DNA of 64,000 bases from Actinocorallia sp039871655 (GCF_039871655.1 NZ_JBDPLZ010000006.1:124001-188000), one strand, 5' to 3'; numbered from the stretch's first letter, positions 29,523-41,094 are shown. Program-made: numbers and translations. Notes: a model not told the origin generated them from the letters alone.

Positions 29523-31358
29523 ATGGCACGTGCGGTCGGTATCGACCTCGGGACGACCAACTCGGTCGTCGCGATTCTGGAGGGCGGCGAGCCCACCGTG
29601 ATCGCAAACGCGGAGGGGTCGCGGACCACGCCGTCCGTCGTCGCCTTCGCCAAGAACGGCGAGGTCCTCGTCGGTGAGGTGGCCAAGCGCCAGGCCGTCA
29701 CCAACGTCGACCGGACCATCCGGTCGGTCAAGCGTGAGATCGGTACCGACTGGAAGGTCGGCATCGACGGCAAGGACTTCACCCCGCAGCAGATCAGCGC
29801 GTTCGTGCTGCAGAAGCTCAAGCGCGACGCCGAGGCCTACCTGGGCGAGACGGTCACCGACGCGGTGATCACCGTCCCCGCCTACTTCAGCGACCACCAG
29901 CGGCAGTCCACCAAGGAGGCCGGCCAGATCGCGGGGCTGAACGTCCTGCGGATCATCAACGAGCCGACGTCCGCCGCGCTGGCCTACCACCTGGAGAAGG
30001 AGGGCGAGGCCACCATCCTCGTCTTCGACCTCGGCGGCGGCACGTTCGACGTCTCCCTGCTCGAGGTGGGCGACGGCGTGGTCGAGGTGAAGGCCACCTC
30101 CGGCGACAACCACCTGGGCGGCGACGACTGGGACAACAAGGTCGTCGACTGGCTGGTCACCAAGTTCAAGAACGCCCACGGCGTCGACCTGTCCAAGGAC
30201 AAGATGGCCCTGCAGCGCCTCCGCGAGGCCGCTGAGAAGGCGAAGATCGAGCTGTCCTCCTCCGCGGAGACCACGATCAACCTGCCCTACATCACGGCGT
30301 CCGCCGAGGGCCCGCTGCACCTGGACGAGAAGTTGACCCGGGCGGAGTTCCAGAAGCTCACCGCCGACCTGCTCGAGCGCTGCAAGGCGCCGTTCCAGCG
30401 GGTGGTCCAGGACGCCGGCATCAGCGTCAAGGACATCGACCACGTGGTCCTGGTGGGCGGCTCGACCCGTATGCCCGCCGTGACCGAGCTGGTCAAGGAG
30501 CTCGCCGGCAAGGAGCCCAACAAGGGCGTCAACCCGGACGAGGTCGTGGCGGTCGGCGCGGCCCTGCAGGCCGGCGTGCTCAAGGGCGAGGTCAAGGACG
30601 TCCTGCTGCTCGACGTGACCCCGCTGTCGCTGGGCATCGAGACCAAGGGCGGCATCTTCACCAAGATCATCGAGCGCAACACCACGATCCCGACCAAGCG
30701 CTCGGAGACCTTCACCACGGCCGACGACAACCAGCCGTCCGTGGAGATTCAGGTCTACCAGGGCGAGCGCGAGATCGCCGCGTACAACAAGAAGCTGGGC
30801 ACCTTCCAGCTGACCGGCCTCCCGCCGGCGCCGCGCGGCGTCCCGCAGATCGAGGTCACGTTCGACATCGACGCCAACGGCATCGTGAACGTCTCGGCCA
30901 AGGACCTCGGCACCGGCAAGGAGCAGTCGATGGTCATCTCCGGCGGCTCCGCGCTGCCGAAGGACGACATCGAGCGCATGATGCGCGAGGCCGAGCAGTA
31001 CGCCGAGGAGGACCGGCGGATCAAGGAGCAGGCCGAGATCCGCAACCAGGCCGAGACGGCGACCTACACCACGGAGAAGTTCCTCAAGGAGAACTCCGAG
31101 AAGCTGCCCGAGGACCTCAAGAAGGAGGTCGAGGAGGCCATCGCCCAGGTCCGCAAGGACCTCGAGGGCACCGACACCGAGGCGATCAAGGCTTCGAACG
31201 AGAAGCTCGCCCAGGTGTCGCAGAAGCTGGGCGCGGCCCTGTACGCGCAGCAGCAGGCCGAGGGCGGCGCGGCCGCGCCGGGTGCGGAGCAGCAGGCCCC
31301 GCAGGACGACGAGGTCGTGGACGCCGAGATCATCGACGATGACAAGGACGCCAAGTGA
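29523..31358 (+). CDS. dnaK: Chaperone DnaK (Hsp70)
   Basis: 611 residues, normal for actinobacteria. ATPase domain: VGIDLGTTNSVVAILEGGEPTVI, RTTPSVVAF, TVPAYFSDHQRQSTKEAG, ILVFDLGGGTFDVSLLE, VVLVGGSTRMPAV. Substrate domain: LLLDVTPLSLGIETKGG. Helical lid with an acidic tail ending AEIIDDDKDAK. The ATG at 29523 has GGAGG 10 bp upstream and matches the family N-terminus (MARAVGIDLG). First gene of the heat-shock operon; its product folds proteins and serves as HspR co-repressor. Confidence 0.98.
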   Translation: MARAVGIDLGTTNSVVAILEGGEPTVIANAEGSRTTPSVVAFAKNGEVLVGEVAKRQAVTNVDRTIRSVKREIGTDWKVGIDGKDFTPQQISAFVLQKLKRDAEAYLGETVTDAVITVPAYFSDHQRQSTKEAGQIAGLNVLRIINEPTSAALAYHLEKEGEATILVFDLGGGTFDVSLLEVGDGVVEVKATSGDNHLGGDDWDNKVVDWLVTKFKNAHGVDLSKDKMALQRLREAAEKAKIELSSSAETTINLPYITASAEGPLHLDEKLTRAEFQKLTADLLERCKAPFQRVVQDAGISVKDIDHVVLVGGSTRMPAVTELVKELAGKEPNKGVNPDEVVAVGAALQAGVLKGEVKDVLLLDVTPLSLGIETKGGIFTKIIERNTTIPTKRSETFTTADDNQPSVEIQVYQGEREIAAYNKKLGTFQLTGLPPAPRGVPQIEVTFDIDANGIVNVSAKDLGTGKEQSMVISGGSALPKDDIERMMREAEQYAEEDRRIKEQAEIRNQAETATYTTEKFLKENSEKLPEDLKKEVEEAIAQVRKDLEGTDTEAIKASNEKLAQVSQKLGAALYAQQQAEGGAAAPGAEQQAPQDDEVVDAEIIDDDKDAK

Positions 31359-31936
31359 CCAACTCTCAGGACGAACCGGTGATCCGCGACTCGCGGCGCA
31401 TCGATCCTGAGACTGGCGAGCTGCGGACTCCTCCCGCCACCGAGACGGAGGAGGAGTCCGCGGCCCTGGCCGGAGAAGTGGTCGATGAGACCGCCGAGCA
31501 GCAGGCGGACGGCAGGCTCCAGGAGCAGCTCGACGAGCGCACCGCGGACCTGAAGCGGCTGCAGGCCGAATACGTCAACTACCGCAAGCGGGTCGAACGC
31601 GACCGGGTGGCGGTGCGGGAGCAGGCCATCGCCGGTGTGCTCACCGACCTGCTGCCCATCCTCGACAGCCTCGACAAGGCGCGCGAGCACGACGAGCTGG
31701 TCGGCGCCTTCAAGTCCGTGGGCGAGTCCCTGGAGACCACCCTCGGCAAGCTGGGCCTGGAGAGGTTCGGCGAGGCCGGCGAACCGTTCGACCCGAACGT
31801 GCACGAGGCCCTGACCCACGTACCGTCCCCGGACGCGACCGAGGAGTCGATCCTCGAGGTCTACCAGCCGGGATACCGGATCGGCGAGCGCGTGGTGCGG
31901 CCCGCGAGGGTCGTGGTCTCGGGCCCGCAGGACTGA
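31355..31936 (+). CDS. grpE: Nucleotide exchange factor GrpE
   Basis: 193 residues. Acidic, disordered N-terminus, then a long coiled coil (RLQEQLDERTADLKRLQAEYVNYRKRVERDRVAVREQAIAGVLTDLLPILDSLDKAREHDE) and a beta-wing end with GEPFDPNVHEALTHVPSPD and VRPARVVVS. It releases ADP from DnaK. The GTG start overlaps the dnaK stop (GTGA), so translation is coupled. Confidence 0.96.
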   Translation: MTNSQDEPVIRDSRRIDPETGELRTPPATETEEESAALAGEVVDETAEQQADGRLQEQLDERTADLKRLQAEYVNYRKRVERDRVAVREQAIAGVLTDLLPILDSLDKAREHDELVGAFKSVGESLETTLGKLGLERFGEAGEPFDPNVHEALTHVPSPDATEESILEVYQPGYRIGERVVRPARVVVSGPQD

Positions 31937-32012
31937 ACGAGAACAGAACATCCGCTCCGGGGGCGGCGACGCCCCCGGAGCACACCGAAGCACTTTTTCC
32001 GAAGGGGAGCCG

Positions 32013-33173
32013 GTGAGCACCAAGGACTACCTTGAGAAGGACTATTACAAGTCCCTCGGTGTCGCCAAGACCGCCACCCAGGACGAGATCAAGAAGTCTT
32101 ACCGGAAGCTCGCCCGCAAGTACCACCCCGACGCCAACAAGGGCGACACCGAGGCCGAGGAGCGCTTCAAGGAGATCTCCGAGGCCTACGACGTCCTGTC
32201 GGACGAGAAGCGTCGCAAGGAATACGACGACATCCGGGCCTACGGCGGCGCCTTCCGGGGCGGAGGCCCGGGCGGGGCGCAGGGATTCGACCTCAACGAC
32301 CTGTTCGGCAGCGCGGGAGGCGGAGCCGGAGCCGGCGGGCTCGGCGACATCTTCGGCGGCCTGTTCGGCCGGGGCGCCCGCGGCGGCGCCACCACCACCG
32401 GCAGGCGTCCGCGCCGCGGCCAGGACGTCGAGTCCGAGGTGACGCTGACGTTCTCCGAGGCCCTCGAGGGCATCACGGTGCCGCTGCGGCTGTCGTCCGA
32501 GGCCCCGTGCCCGACCTGCCGGGGCACCGGCGCCAAGGCCGGGACGTTGCCGAAGGTCTGTCCGCACTGCGAGGGCACCGGGCAGGAGACCCGCAACATG
32601 GGCGGTTTCGGCTTCGCCGAGCCGTGCAGCAGGTGCCACGGGCGCGGCATGGTCGTGGACGACCCGTGCGGGACGTGCCACGGCAGCGGCCGGGCCATGA
32701 GCACCCGCACCATCCAGGCCAGGGTCCCGGCCGGCGTCAAGGACGGCCAGACCATCCGGCTCAAGGGCAAGGGCGCCCCCGGCGAGAACGGCGGCCCGAA
32801 CGGCGACCTCCTGGTCAAGCTGAAGGTCACCCCGCACCCGGTGTTCGGCCGGGACGGCGACAACCTGACGGTCACCGTCCCGGTGACCTTCCCCGAGGCG
32901 ACGCTCGGCGGCGAGATCCTCGTGCCGGTGCACGGCGGCCAGCCGGTGAAGCTCCGCATCCCCGAGGGCACCCCGAACGGCCGCACGTTCCGGGTGAGGG
33001 GCCGGGGCGCGACCCGCCGCGACGGCACCAAGGGCGACCTCCTCGCCACCGTGGAGGTCCAGGTCCCGCAGAAGCTGACCGACGAGGAGCGGGAGGTGCT
33101 CCAGCGCTTCGCCCAGACCCACCGGGGCGAGGAGTTGCGGGACGACCTCGTGAAACAAGCCAAGGAGGGGTAA
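32013..33173 (+). CDS. dnaJ: Chaperone DnaJ (type I Hsp40)
   Basis: 386 residues. J-domain with HPD (KYHPDANKGDTEAEERFKEISEAYDVL), Gly/Phe-rich linker at about residues 75-135, four CxxCxGxG zinc modules (CPTCRGTG, CPHCEGTG, CSRCHGRG, CGTCHGSG), then the C-terminal substrate and dimer domains. It stimulates DnaK ATPase. A 76-bp gap with a GC hairpin (CCGGGGGCGGCGACGCCCCCGG-like, 31955-31980) separates it from grpE. The GTG at 32013 follows AAGGGGAGCCG. Confidence 0.97.
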   Translation: MSTKDYLEKDYYKSLGVAKTATQDEIKKSYRKLARKYHPDANKGDTEAEERFKEISEAYDVLSDEKRRKEYDDIRAYGGAFRGGGPGGAQGFDLNDLFGSAGGGAGAGGLGDIFGGLFGRGARGGATTTGRRPRRGQDVESEVTLTFSEALEGITVPLRLSSEAPCPTCRGTGAKAGTLPKVCPHCEGTGQETRNMGGFGFAEPCSRCHGRGMVVDDPCGTCHGSGRAMSTRTIQARVPAGVKDGQTIRLKGKGAPGENGGPNGDLLVKLKVTPHPVFGRDGDNLTVTVPVTFPEATLGGEILVPVHGGQPVKLRIPEGTPNGRTFRVRGRGATRRDGTKGDLLATVEVQVPQKLTDEEREVLQRFAQTHRGEELRDDLVKQAKEG

Positions 33174-33605
33174 ATGAACCTTCCTGACGACACTCCCGTC
33201 TACGTCATCTCGATCGCCGCGCAGCTGTCCGGTCTCCATCCCCAGACGCTGCGCACCTACGACAGGATGGGGCTGGTGTCGCCCGGCCGGACGTCCGGCC
33301 GGGGCCGGCGCTACTCCATGCGCGACATCGTCATGCTCCGCGAGATCCAGCGGCTCTCCCAGGAGGAGGGCATCAACCTCGCGGGCATCCAGAAGATCCT
33401 CGAACTCCAGCGCGCCAACGAAGAGCTCCACGCGGAGATGAAACGGCTGCGGCGCGTGGTCGAGGAGCTGGGCAACGAACTCGAATCCACCCGCGCGGTC
33501 GCGGCCAGGCTGGCCCAGTTGCGCGGAGAGAACCGCGGCGGGGACCTCGTCCCCATCAGACAGGCCGGTGTCGTCATCTGGCGGCAGCAGGAATCCGGGG
33601 GCTGA
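33174..33605 (+). CDS. hspR: Heat-shock repressor HspR
   Basis: 143 residues, MerR-type: VYVISIAAQLSGLHPQTLRTYDRMGLVSPGRTSGRGRRYSMRDIVMLREIQRLSQEEGINLAGIQKILEL, then a coiled-coil dimer helix. It begins right after the dnaJ stop (TAAATG). HspR binds HAIR sites; one lies at 29408-29428, giving a closed autoregulatory loop. The C-terminal stretch with IRQAGVVIWRQQ is usual for the family. Confidence 0.96.
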   Translation: MNLPDDTPVYVISIAAQLSGLHPQTLRTYDRMGLVSPGRTSGRGRRYSMRDIVMLREIQRLSQEEGINLAGIQKILELQRANEELHAEMKRLRRVVEELGNELESTRAVAARLAQLRGENRGGDLVPIRQAGVVIWRQQESGG

Positions 33606-33612
33606 GAACAGC

Positions 33613-36207
<2,595 letters not shown>

Positions 36208-36302
36208 TCCACGTGGTCCGCGCCTCCCGCGGGCGCGGGCCTCGGCGGGGTCCGGAGGCCGACTGACCCGGGTGGACGCCCGGGTCGGTCCGGGAGATCG
36301 AA

Positions 36303-36340
36303 GAGAACGCCCGGCCGGGACATCCCGGCCGGGCGTTCTC
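36303..36340. terminator. Terminator of the dnaK-clpB operon
   Basis: GAGAACGCCCGGCCGGG-ACAT-CCCGGCCGGGCGTTCTC: a 17-bp perfect stem with 4-base loop about 95 bp after clpB. A strong terminator, with GTG rather than T after it. Confidence 0.88.
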
Positions 36341-36409
36341 GTGCTCGGGGCGTCCCGTCGCGGTCGGAACCCCGAAAGCCGATGACGTGATGCGGATCAC
36401 TTCGGGGAG

Positions 36410-36436
36410 TGTCACGCGGGAGAGGGCACGCCCGTC
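36410..36436 (+). promoter_or_regulatory. ECF41-type promoter
   Basis: TGTCACG (36410-36416), 16 bp, CGTC (36433-36436) matches the published ECF41 recognition pattern TGTCACA-N16-CGTC with one change in the last -35 base. It lies 58 bp before the epimerase ATG; the sigma factor gene is second in the operon, so it reads its own promoter. Confidence 0.85.
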
Positions 36437-36493
36437 TGGTCACCGTCACCGATGTTCCCCGGCGCACCGCCGGGACGGCACCAAGGAGTGATC

Positions 36494-37438
36494 ATGCGAG
36501 TTCTCGTCGCGGGCGCCACCGGAGTGATCGGAAGCCGGATGGTCCCGTTGCTGGCCGCCGTCGGGCACGACGTTCTGGGGCTGGTCCGTCCGGGCCGCGA
36601 CACCGCCGCGCTGACGGCCGCGGGCGCGGAACCGGTCGTCGCGGACGCCCTGGACCGGGACGGGCTTCGCCGCGCGGTCCGCCGGGCCGCACCCGACGCC
36701 GTGGTCCACATGCTCACCGCGATCCCGGCCGAGATCGACCCGAAGCGGCTGGCTCGGGACTTCGCCCCGACCAACCGGCTGCGGACCGAGGGCACGGCGA
36801 ACCTGATCGACGCGGCCGCGGGAGCGCGGATCATCAGCCAGGGCCTTGCCTACGCCTACCAGCCGTCCGAGGGGCTCGCCGACGAGGACGCGCCGCTGTG
36901 GCGGACGGGCACGCCGAAGCAGTTCGTCCCGGTGCTGGAGGCCCTCGTCCATCTGGAGCGCCTGACCACTCTGGCGGGCGGGCTGGTCCTGAGGCTGGGC
37001 CACCTGTACGGGCCCGGCTCGATCTACGCCGCGGACGGCTCGTTCGTACGGCAGGTGCGGGCCGGGAAGGTGCCGCTGGTCGGCGGAGGGAACTCGGTGT
37101 TCTCCTTCACCCACGCCGACGACGTGGCGACCGCCGTGGCGGCCGCGCTCGACAAGCCCGACGTCACCGGCGTGCTGAACATCGTCGACGACCGGCCCGT
37201 GCCGCTGCGCGAGTGGCTGCCGGAGCTGGCCGCGGCGCTGGGCGCCCCGGCGCCGAAGAAGGCGCCCGCCGCCCTGGCCCGCCTCGCGGTGGGAAGCTGG
37301 GGTGTGGCGTTCATGAACGGGTTGCGCGGCGCCGACAACGCCCGGGCCCGGCTTCGGCTGGACTGGCGCCCGCGCTACGCCTCGGCGATCGAGGGCCTCG
37401 CCGCGGAGGCGGCGGACGGGAAGGCCGGTGCCGTGTGA
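36494..37438 (+). CDS. NAD(P)-binding epimerase/reductase (extended SDR)
   Basis: 314 residues. VLVAGATGVIGSRMVPLLAAVGHDVLGLVR is the Rossmann start of extended SDRs (GxxGxxG). VVHMLTAIPAEIDPKRL, ARIISQGLAYAYQPS and the late FTHADDVATAVAAALDKP follow the family order, but the YxxxK catalytic pair of typical epimerases is not clear. The ATG at 36494 has AAGGAG 6 bases upstream. It is coupled by GTGA to an ECF41 sigma gene, and enzymes of this class are the usual ECF41 targets. Substrate unknown. Confidence 0.85.
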   Translation: MRVLVAGATGVIGSRMVPLLAAVGHDVLGLVRPGRDTAALTAAGAEPVVADALDRDGLRRAVRRAAPDAVVHMLTAIPAEIDPKRLARDFAPTNRLRTEGTANLIDAAAGARIISQGLAYAYQPSEGLADEDAPLWRTGTPKQFVPVLEALVHLERLTTLAGGLVLRLGHLYGPGSIYAADGSFVRQVRAGKVPLVGGGNSVFSFTHADDVATAVAAALDKPDVTGVLNIVDDRPVPLREWLPELAAALGAPAPKKAPAALARLAVGSWGVAFMNGLRGADNARARLRLDWRPRYASAIEGLAAEAADGKAGAV

Positions 37439-38292
37439 GCGACGCGGTCGAGGTCTTCGAGGAGCATCGGCGGCTGCTGCTGGGTCTGGGCTACCGGCTG
37501 CTGGGCAGCATGTGGGACGCCGAGGACGTGGTGCAGGAGGCCTTCCTGCGGTGGATGCGGGCGGACAGGCCGCAGATCCGTGAGCCTCGTTCGTTCCTGG
37601 TGACGGTCACGACCCGGCTCGCGCTCGACCAGCTGCGCTCGGCGCGGGCGACCCGCGAGGCCTACACCGGGCCGTGGCTGCCCGAGCCCGTGGACGGGCG
37701 GGCCTTCGGTCCGCTCGACACCGCCGAGCTGCGCGACACCCTCTCCTACGCGACGCTCCACATGATGGAGCGCCTCTCCCCGCCCGAACGCGCGGTCTTC
37801 GTCCTGCGGGAGGCCTTCGGCTTGCCCTACGACGACCTCGCCGGGATCCTCGACCGCCCCGCCGCGACCTGCCGGCAGTGGCATCGCCGCGCGGTCCGGC
37901 GCCTGGCCGAGGATTCCGGACGGTTCGCTCCCGCGCGGGCCGACCACACCGAGCTGCTCACCCGGTTCCTGGCCGCGGCGCGGAACGGCGACGTGGCCGC
38001 CCTCACCGAGCTGCTGGCCGAGGACGCGGTCGCCTACAACGACGGCGGCGGCAGGGTGCGGGCCGCCCTGCGCCCGGTCGCCGGACGTGACCACGTGGTG
38101 GCGTTCGTGGTGGGGCTGATGTCCCGCTACCCGCTGGAGGAGGCCCGCCTCACCGAGGCCAACGGCGAACCCGCGATCTGGACGGTGATCGGCGGGCAGC
38201 GGCAGCTCGTCGCCTTCGACGTCCGTGGCGGACGCATCCACACCGTCTACGGCATCCTCAACCCCGACAAACTCACTCGCATACGGACGTGA
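37435..38292 (+). CDS. ECF41-group sigma factor with fused SnoaL-like domain
   Basis: 285 residues. Region 2 (FEEHRRLLLGLGYRLLGSMWDAEDVVQEAFLRWM) and region 4 (SYATLHMMERLSPPERAVFVLREAFGLPYDDLAGILDRPAATCRQWHRRAVRRLAED) are followed by a 100-residue SnoaL-like domain (LLTRFLAAARNGDVAALTELLAEDAVAYNDGGGRV...GRIHTVYGILNPDKL). In ECF41 factors this extension replaces a separate anti-sigma; the NPDKL ending is part of the conserved regulatory tail. The GTG at 37435 overlaps the upstream stop. Its promoter match lies at 36410. Confidence 0.92.
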   Translation: MSDAVEVFEEHRRLLLGLGYRLLGSMWDAEDVVQEAFLRWMRADRPQIREPRSFLVTVTTRLALDQLRSARATREAYTGPWLPEPVDGRAFGPLDTAELRDTLSYATLHMMERLSPPERAVFVLREAFGLPYDDLAGILDRPAATCRQWHRRAVRRLAEDSGRFAPARADHTELLTRFLAAARNGDVAALTELLAEDAVAYNDGGGRVRAALRPVAGRDHVVAFVVGLMSRYPLEEARLTEANGEPAIWTVIGGQRQLVAFDVRGGRIHTVYGILNPDKLTRIRT

Positions 38293-38341
38293 GAGGCGAC
38301 GAGAGTCGTCCGCCGACACGACGGGAACCTCGTTCCGCTCT

Positions 38342-39103
38342 TCATGGCATGCCTCCGTCGACTCGGAGGGTGGCGCCGCTGGTGTAGCTGGAGGCGTCGG
38401 AGATCAGATAGAGGACGGCTCCGACGATCTCGGCGGGCTTGCCGATGCGCTGGAGGGCGTGGGGGCGCACTCCCTCGGCGAGCCTCTCCTCGTCCCAGTC
38501 CTGGGTGGCCCGGGTGGCGAAGGGGCCGCACATCACGGTGTTGACGCGCACCTTCGGGCCCAGGGCCGGGGCGAGGCCCTCGGTGAGCGCGTTGAGGCCG
38601 GCCTTCGCCGCCGCGTAGGGCACGATCGCGGGGCGTGGCCGGATCGAGCCGGTGGAGCTGATGTTGACGATCGAGCCGCGGCCCGCCTCCGCCATACGTT
38701 CACCGGCCAGGACCGAGAGGCGGAACGGGCCTTTCAGGTTGAGGTTCACCACGGAGTCGAACAGCTTCTCCGTGACTTCCCCCAGCGAGTCGTACAGCGG
38801 GGACATGCCCGCGTTGTTGACCAGCGCGTCGAGCCTGCCGAAGCGGTCGTAGACGGCGTCGACCAGGCCGGGGAGCCGGTCCCAGCGGCCGATGTGCACG
38901 CCGTAGGGCATCGCGGCCCGGCCGGTGGCCTTCTCGATCTCCTCTGCCGTGGCCGCGCAGGCGTCGTGGTCGCGGCCGGCGACGACGACGTCGGCTCCGC
39001 ACCGGGCGGCCGCGAAGGCCATCTCCCTGCCCAGCCCCCTACTGCCGCCCGTGATCAGGACGACCCGGTCCGTCAGGTCGAAGAGTTCGTCCGCGTATCC
39101 CAT
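38342..39103 (-). CDS. Short-chain dehydrogenase/reductase
   Basis: 253 residues. VVLITGGSRGLGREMAFAAARCGADVVVAGRDHDAC is the classical SDR cofactor site, LDALVNNAGMSP follows, then IVNISSTGSIRPRPAIVPYAAAKAGLNAL with catalytic Ser and YAAAK. The Arg after beta-2 (AGRDHD) leaves NAD versus NADP open. Closes SGATLRVDGGMP, the family end. A 7+3+7 palindrome 22 bp upstream suggests control by an unlinked repressor. It is the only gene between the ECF41 pair and a divergent membrane protein. Confidence 0.9.
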   Translation of the reverse strand: MGYADELFDLTDRVVLITGGSRGLGREMAFAAARCGADVVVAGRDHDACAATAEEIEKATGRAAMPYGVHIGRWDRLPGLVDAVYDRFGRLDALVNNAGMSPLYDSLGEVTEKLFDSVVNLNLKGPFRLSVLAGERMAEAGRGSIVNISSTGSIRPRPAIVPYAAAKAGLNALTEGLAPALGPKVRVNTVMCGPFATRATQDWDEERLAEGVRPHALQRIGKPAEIVGAVLYLISDASSYTSGATLRVDGGMP

Positions 39104-39124
39104 GGCCTCTCCCGCCCACTCCCC

Positions 39125-39141
39125 GGAGAATGATATTCTCC
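39125..39141. promoter_or_regulatory. Palindromic operator upstream of SDR
   Basis: GGAGAAT-GAT-ATTCTCC: a perfect 7-bp inverted repeat, 22 bp upstream of the SDR ATG, with a second partial half (AATATCAGAAT) directly right. TetR-like spacing; no regulator gene is adjacent. Confidence 0.65.
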
Positions 39142-39257
39142 AATATCAGAATGCTAGTCTCCGCACGGGTGCGCCGACAAGGCCGCGCCCCGCGGACCCA
39201 CCTCCTTCCCCTCTGGAAGCGGACGTTTCACGCTCCGCCGTCCGTACGATGATCTGC

Positions 39258-39833
39258 GTGGCAGGCCGCGACAAGAAGCAGAAGAAGCCGGGCGCCCAGA
39301 AGAAGGCCCAAGCGGCGCAGAAGACCCGGACGGCGCAGCGGGCACGAACGGTACGGCGGACCCGCCTGGCCGAACGCCCCGCATCCGCACCCGTACCCGC
39401 ACCCAGCGGCCCCCGGTGGGTACCGGTCCTGATCCGCTCCCTCGTGGTCGTGGCCGCCGGCTACCTGGCCTCCCTCACCGCCGCCGTCTCCTTCTTCTCC
39501 GGCGTCATCCTGCTCACGGAGGAACCCACCCGGCCGTTCACCGGTGTCGCCATCCTCGCCGGAGGCACGCTCGCCGGCCCCCTGCTCCTCTACTACGGCG
39601 CGGCGAAGCTGACGGCCCGCTCCTCAGAGCTCACCCGCACCCCCAAGGGCCGTGTTCTCTGGTCCCTCGCCGCCTACGCTCTGACCGCCCTGCTCACGGT
39701 GCTCCTCGACTTCCAGTTCGCGCCGTTCCCCCTGGCCGCCGTCCCCGCGGCCTTCATCATCGGCAAGCGCACGTTCCAGGCCGCCCTCATCTCCTGCGCC
39801 GTCCTGGCCTGCGCCGTCCCGCTCCTCTGGTGA
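39258..39833 (+). CDS. Four-helix membrane protein with Lys/Arg-rich N-terminus
   Basis: 191 residues. The first 60 residues are very basic and repetitive (KKQKKPGAQKKAQAAQKTRTAQRARTVRRTR), then four hydrophobic segments follow. The GTG at 39258 is preferred over the ATG at 39249: TACGAT at 39245-39250 is a fine -10 box placed 7 bp before the GTG, the geometry of a leaderless transcript, which actinobacteria use often. No enzyme motif. A cytosolic nucleic-acid or membrane-surface tail is likely; the function is unknown. Confidence 0.65.
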   Translation: MAGRDKKQKKPGAQKKAQAAQKTRTAQRARTVRRTRLAERPASAPVPAPSGPRWVPVLIRSLVVVAAGYLASLTAAVSFFSGVILLTEEPTRPFTGVAILAGGTLAGPLLLYYGAAKLTARSSELTRTPKGRVLWSLAAYALTALLTVLLDFQFAPFPLAAVPAAFIIGKRTFQAALISCAVLACAVPLLW

Positions 39834-39842
39834 AGAGGCCCG

Positions 39843-41027
39843 TCAGCCCTGGAACAGCTTCTTCACGAAGGGCACGGTGTCCTTGAGCGAGGTCGAGAGC
39901 GTGCCGCTGTGGTCGGTGGAATAGGTCTTGAAGGTGAGGGGCTGGCGGTTGGCCTTCAGGACGCCGGCGTAAACAAGGGTGGCGGGGATGGGGACGTCCG
40001 TGTCCTCGAGGCCGTGGGCCATGAAGAAGGGCTTGTCGAAGCCTGATTCCGGCATGGCCATGTAGGCGCGGACGGTCTGCTCGAAGTTCGGCAGGGCCGC
40101 CAGGGGGCGGGTGAAGTAGTCGCCCACGTTGACGCCTTCCAGCTGCTCCTCGAACCCGAAGACGCATGCGGTCTCGGCCAGGTCCAGGTATTCGCGGCCC
40201 GTGGGGGTGAGGATGCCGTCGATTCCCAGCTCCGGGTGGGCGTACCTGAGGCTCGTGAAGATGTAGGTGAGGTAGGCGGTCAGCCCTGCGGGCAGGGGCA
40301 CCGGCGGGACCTTCGGGGCTATGGGCAGGAGGTATTTCTCGATGTAGGCCGGGGTTCCGGTGCCTACAGCGCCTCGATAGTCGAGGACGCCGCCGCCGAA
40401 CTCGGTGGCGTAACGGGCGGTGTAGATGGAGGCTCCGGCACCCTGGGACTGGCCGATGGTGACCCACCTACGGGCGAGCCGTTCGGATCGAGGCAGGTGT
40501 CGCCTGGCGAAGTTCCGCCCTGCCAGCACCATGTCGACGACGTTGTACGCGGTCGTCTTTCCGTCCAGGTACGCGTGCAGTCCGGGGGTTCCCAGGCCGG
40601 CGTAGTCGCTGGCGACGATCGCATACCCCTGCCGCATCCAGGCGGCCAGGTACTTCCAGTCGCGTTCCGGCAGGGCGGGACCGGTACGGGAAGGAGCACA
40701 TGAATCGTCCAGGCCGGACGTGCCGTGGGCCCAGGAGACCACCGGCCAGCCTCCCTCAGGGGCCCTTCCTCGGGGGACGAACACCGTGCCGGTGCTGTGG
40801 GCCTTCCGCCCGAACGCGTTCATCGTCACGTAGGTGAGCACGAAGGCCTTGCCCGTCGTCTCGGGGATCCACAACGACCGGTCAAGCGGCGCCCACGACA
40901 CCACGGTTCCGCGCGGATTCCGGGGCTCCTCCGCCGAAGCCGGCCGCACCGGGGACAGCGCCCCGGCCACCAGAGCCGAGAGGACCGCCAGGGTCAGAAC
41001 CCGGCTCTTCGAGGACCGAACTCTCAT
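39843..41027 (-). CDS. Secreted alpha/beta-hydrolase (lipase-like)
   Basis: 394 residues. Signal peptide (VLTLAVLSALVAGALSPVRPASA), then an alpha/beta-hydrolase with oxyanion region WPVVSWAHGTSGLDDSCAPS, nucleophile elbow VTIGQSQGAGASIYTARY (GQSQG), acid region FFMAHGLEDTDVPIPATL and His in YSTDHSGTL. This is the layout of actinobacterial secretory lipases (LIP-family). The ATG at 41027 is fixed by GGAGG 5 bases upstream. Tail-to-tail with the preceding membrane gene. An ester substrate is likely; its nature is not known. Confidence 0.88.
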   Translation of the reverse strand: MRVRSSKSRVLTLAVLSALVAGALSPVRPASAEEPRNPRGTVVSWAPLDRSLWIPETTGKAFVLTYVTMNAFGRKAHSTGTVFVPRGRAPEGGWPVVSWAHGTSGLDDSCAPSRTGPALPERDWKYLAAWMRQGYAIVASDYAGLGTPGLHAYLDGKTTAYNVVDMVLAGRNFARRHLPRSERLARRWVTIGQSQGAGASIYTARYATEFGGGVLDYRGAVGTGTPAYIEKYLLPIAPKVPPVPLPAGLTAYLTYIFTSLRYAHPELGIDGILTPTGREYLDLAETACVFGFEEQLEGVNVGDYFTRPLAALPNFEQTVRAYMAMPESGFDKPFFMAHGLEDTDVPIPATLVYAGVLKANRQPLTFKTYSTDHSGTLSTSLKDTVPFVKKLFQG

Positions 41028-41094
41028 GCGAGCCTCCGTCGACCGCACGGTGCCTGTGGAAGGACCGTACAACGGGCGGCTCCGCCGATCCATG

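Noticed and set aside
36409..37434. Upstream extension of the ECF41 sigma frame
   Set aside because: The epimerase gene in another frame covers it with clear motifs; the GTG at 37435 gives the family start and GTGA coupling.
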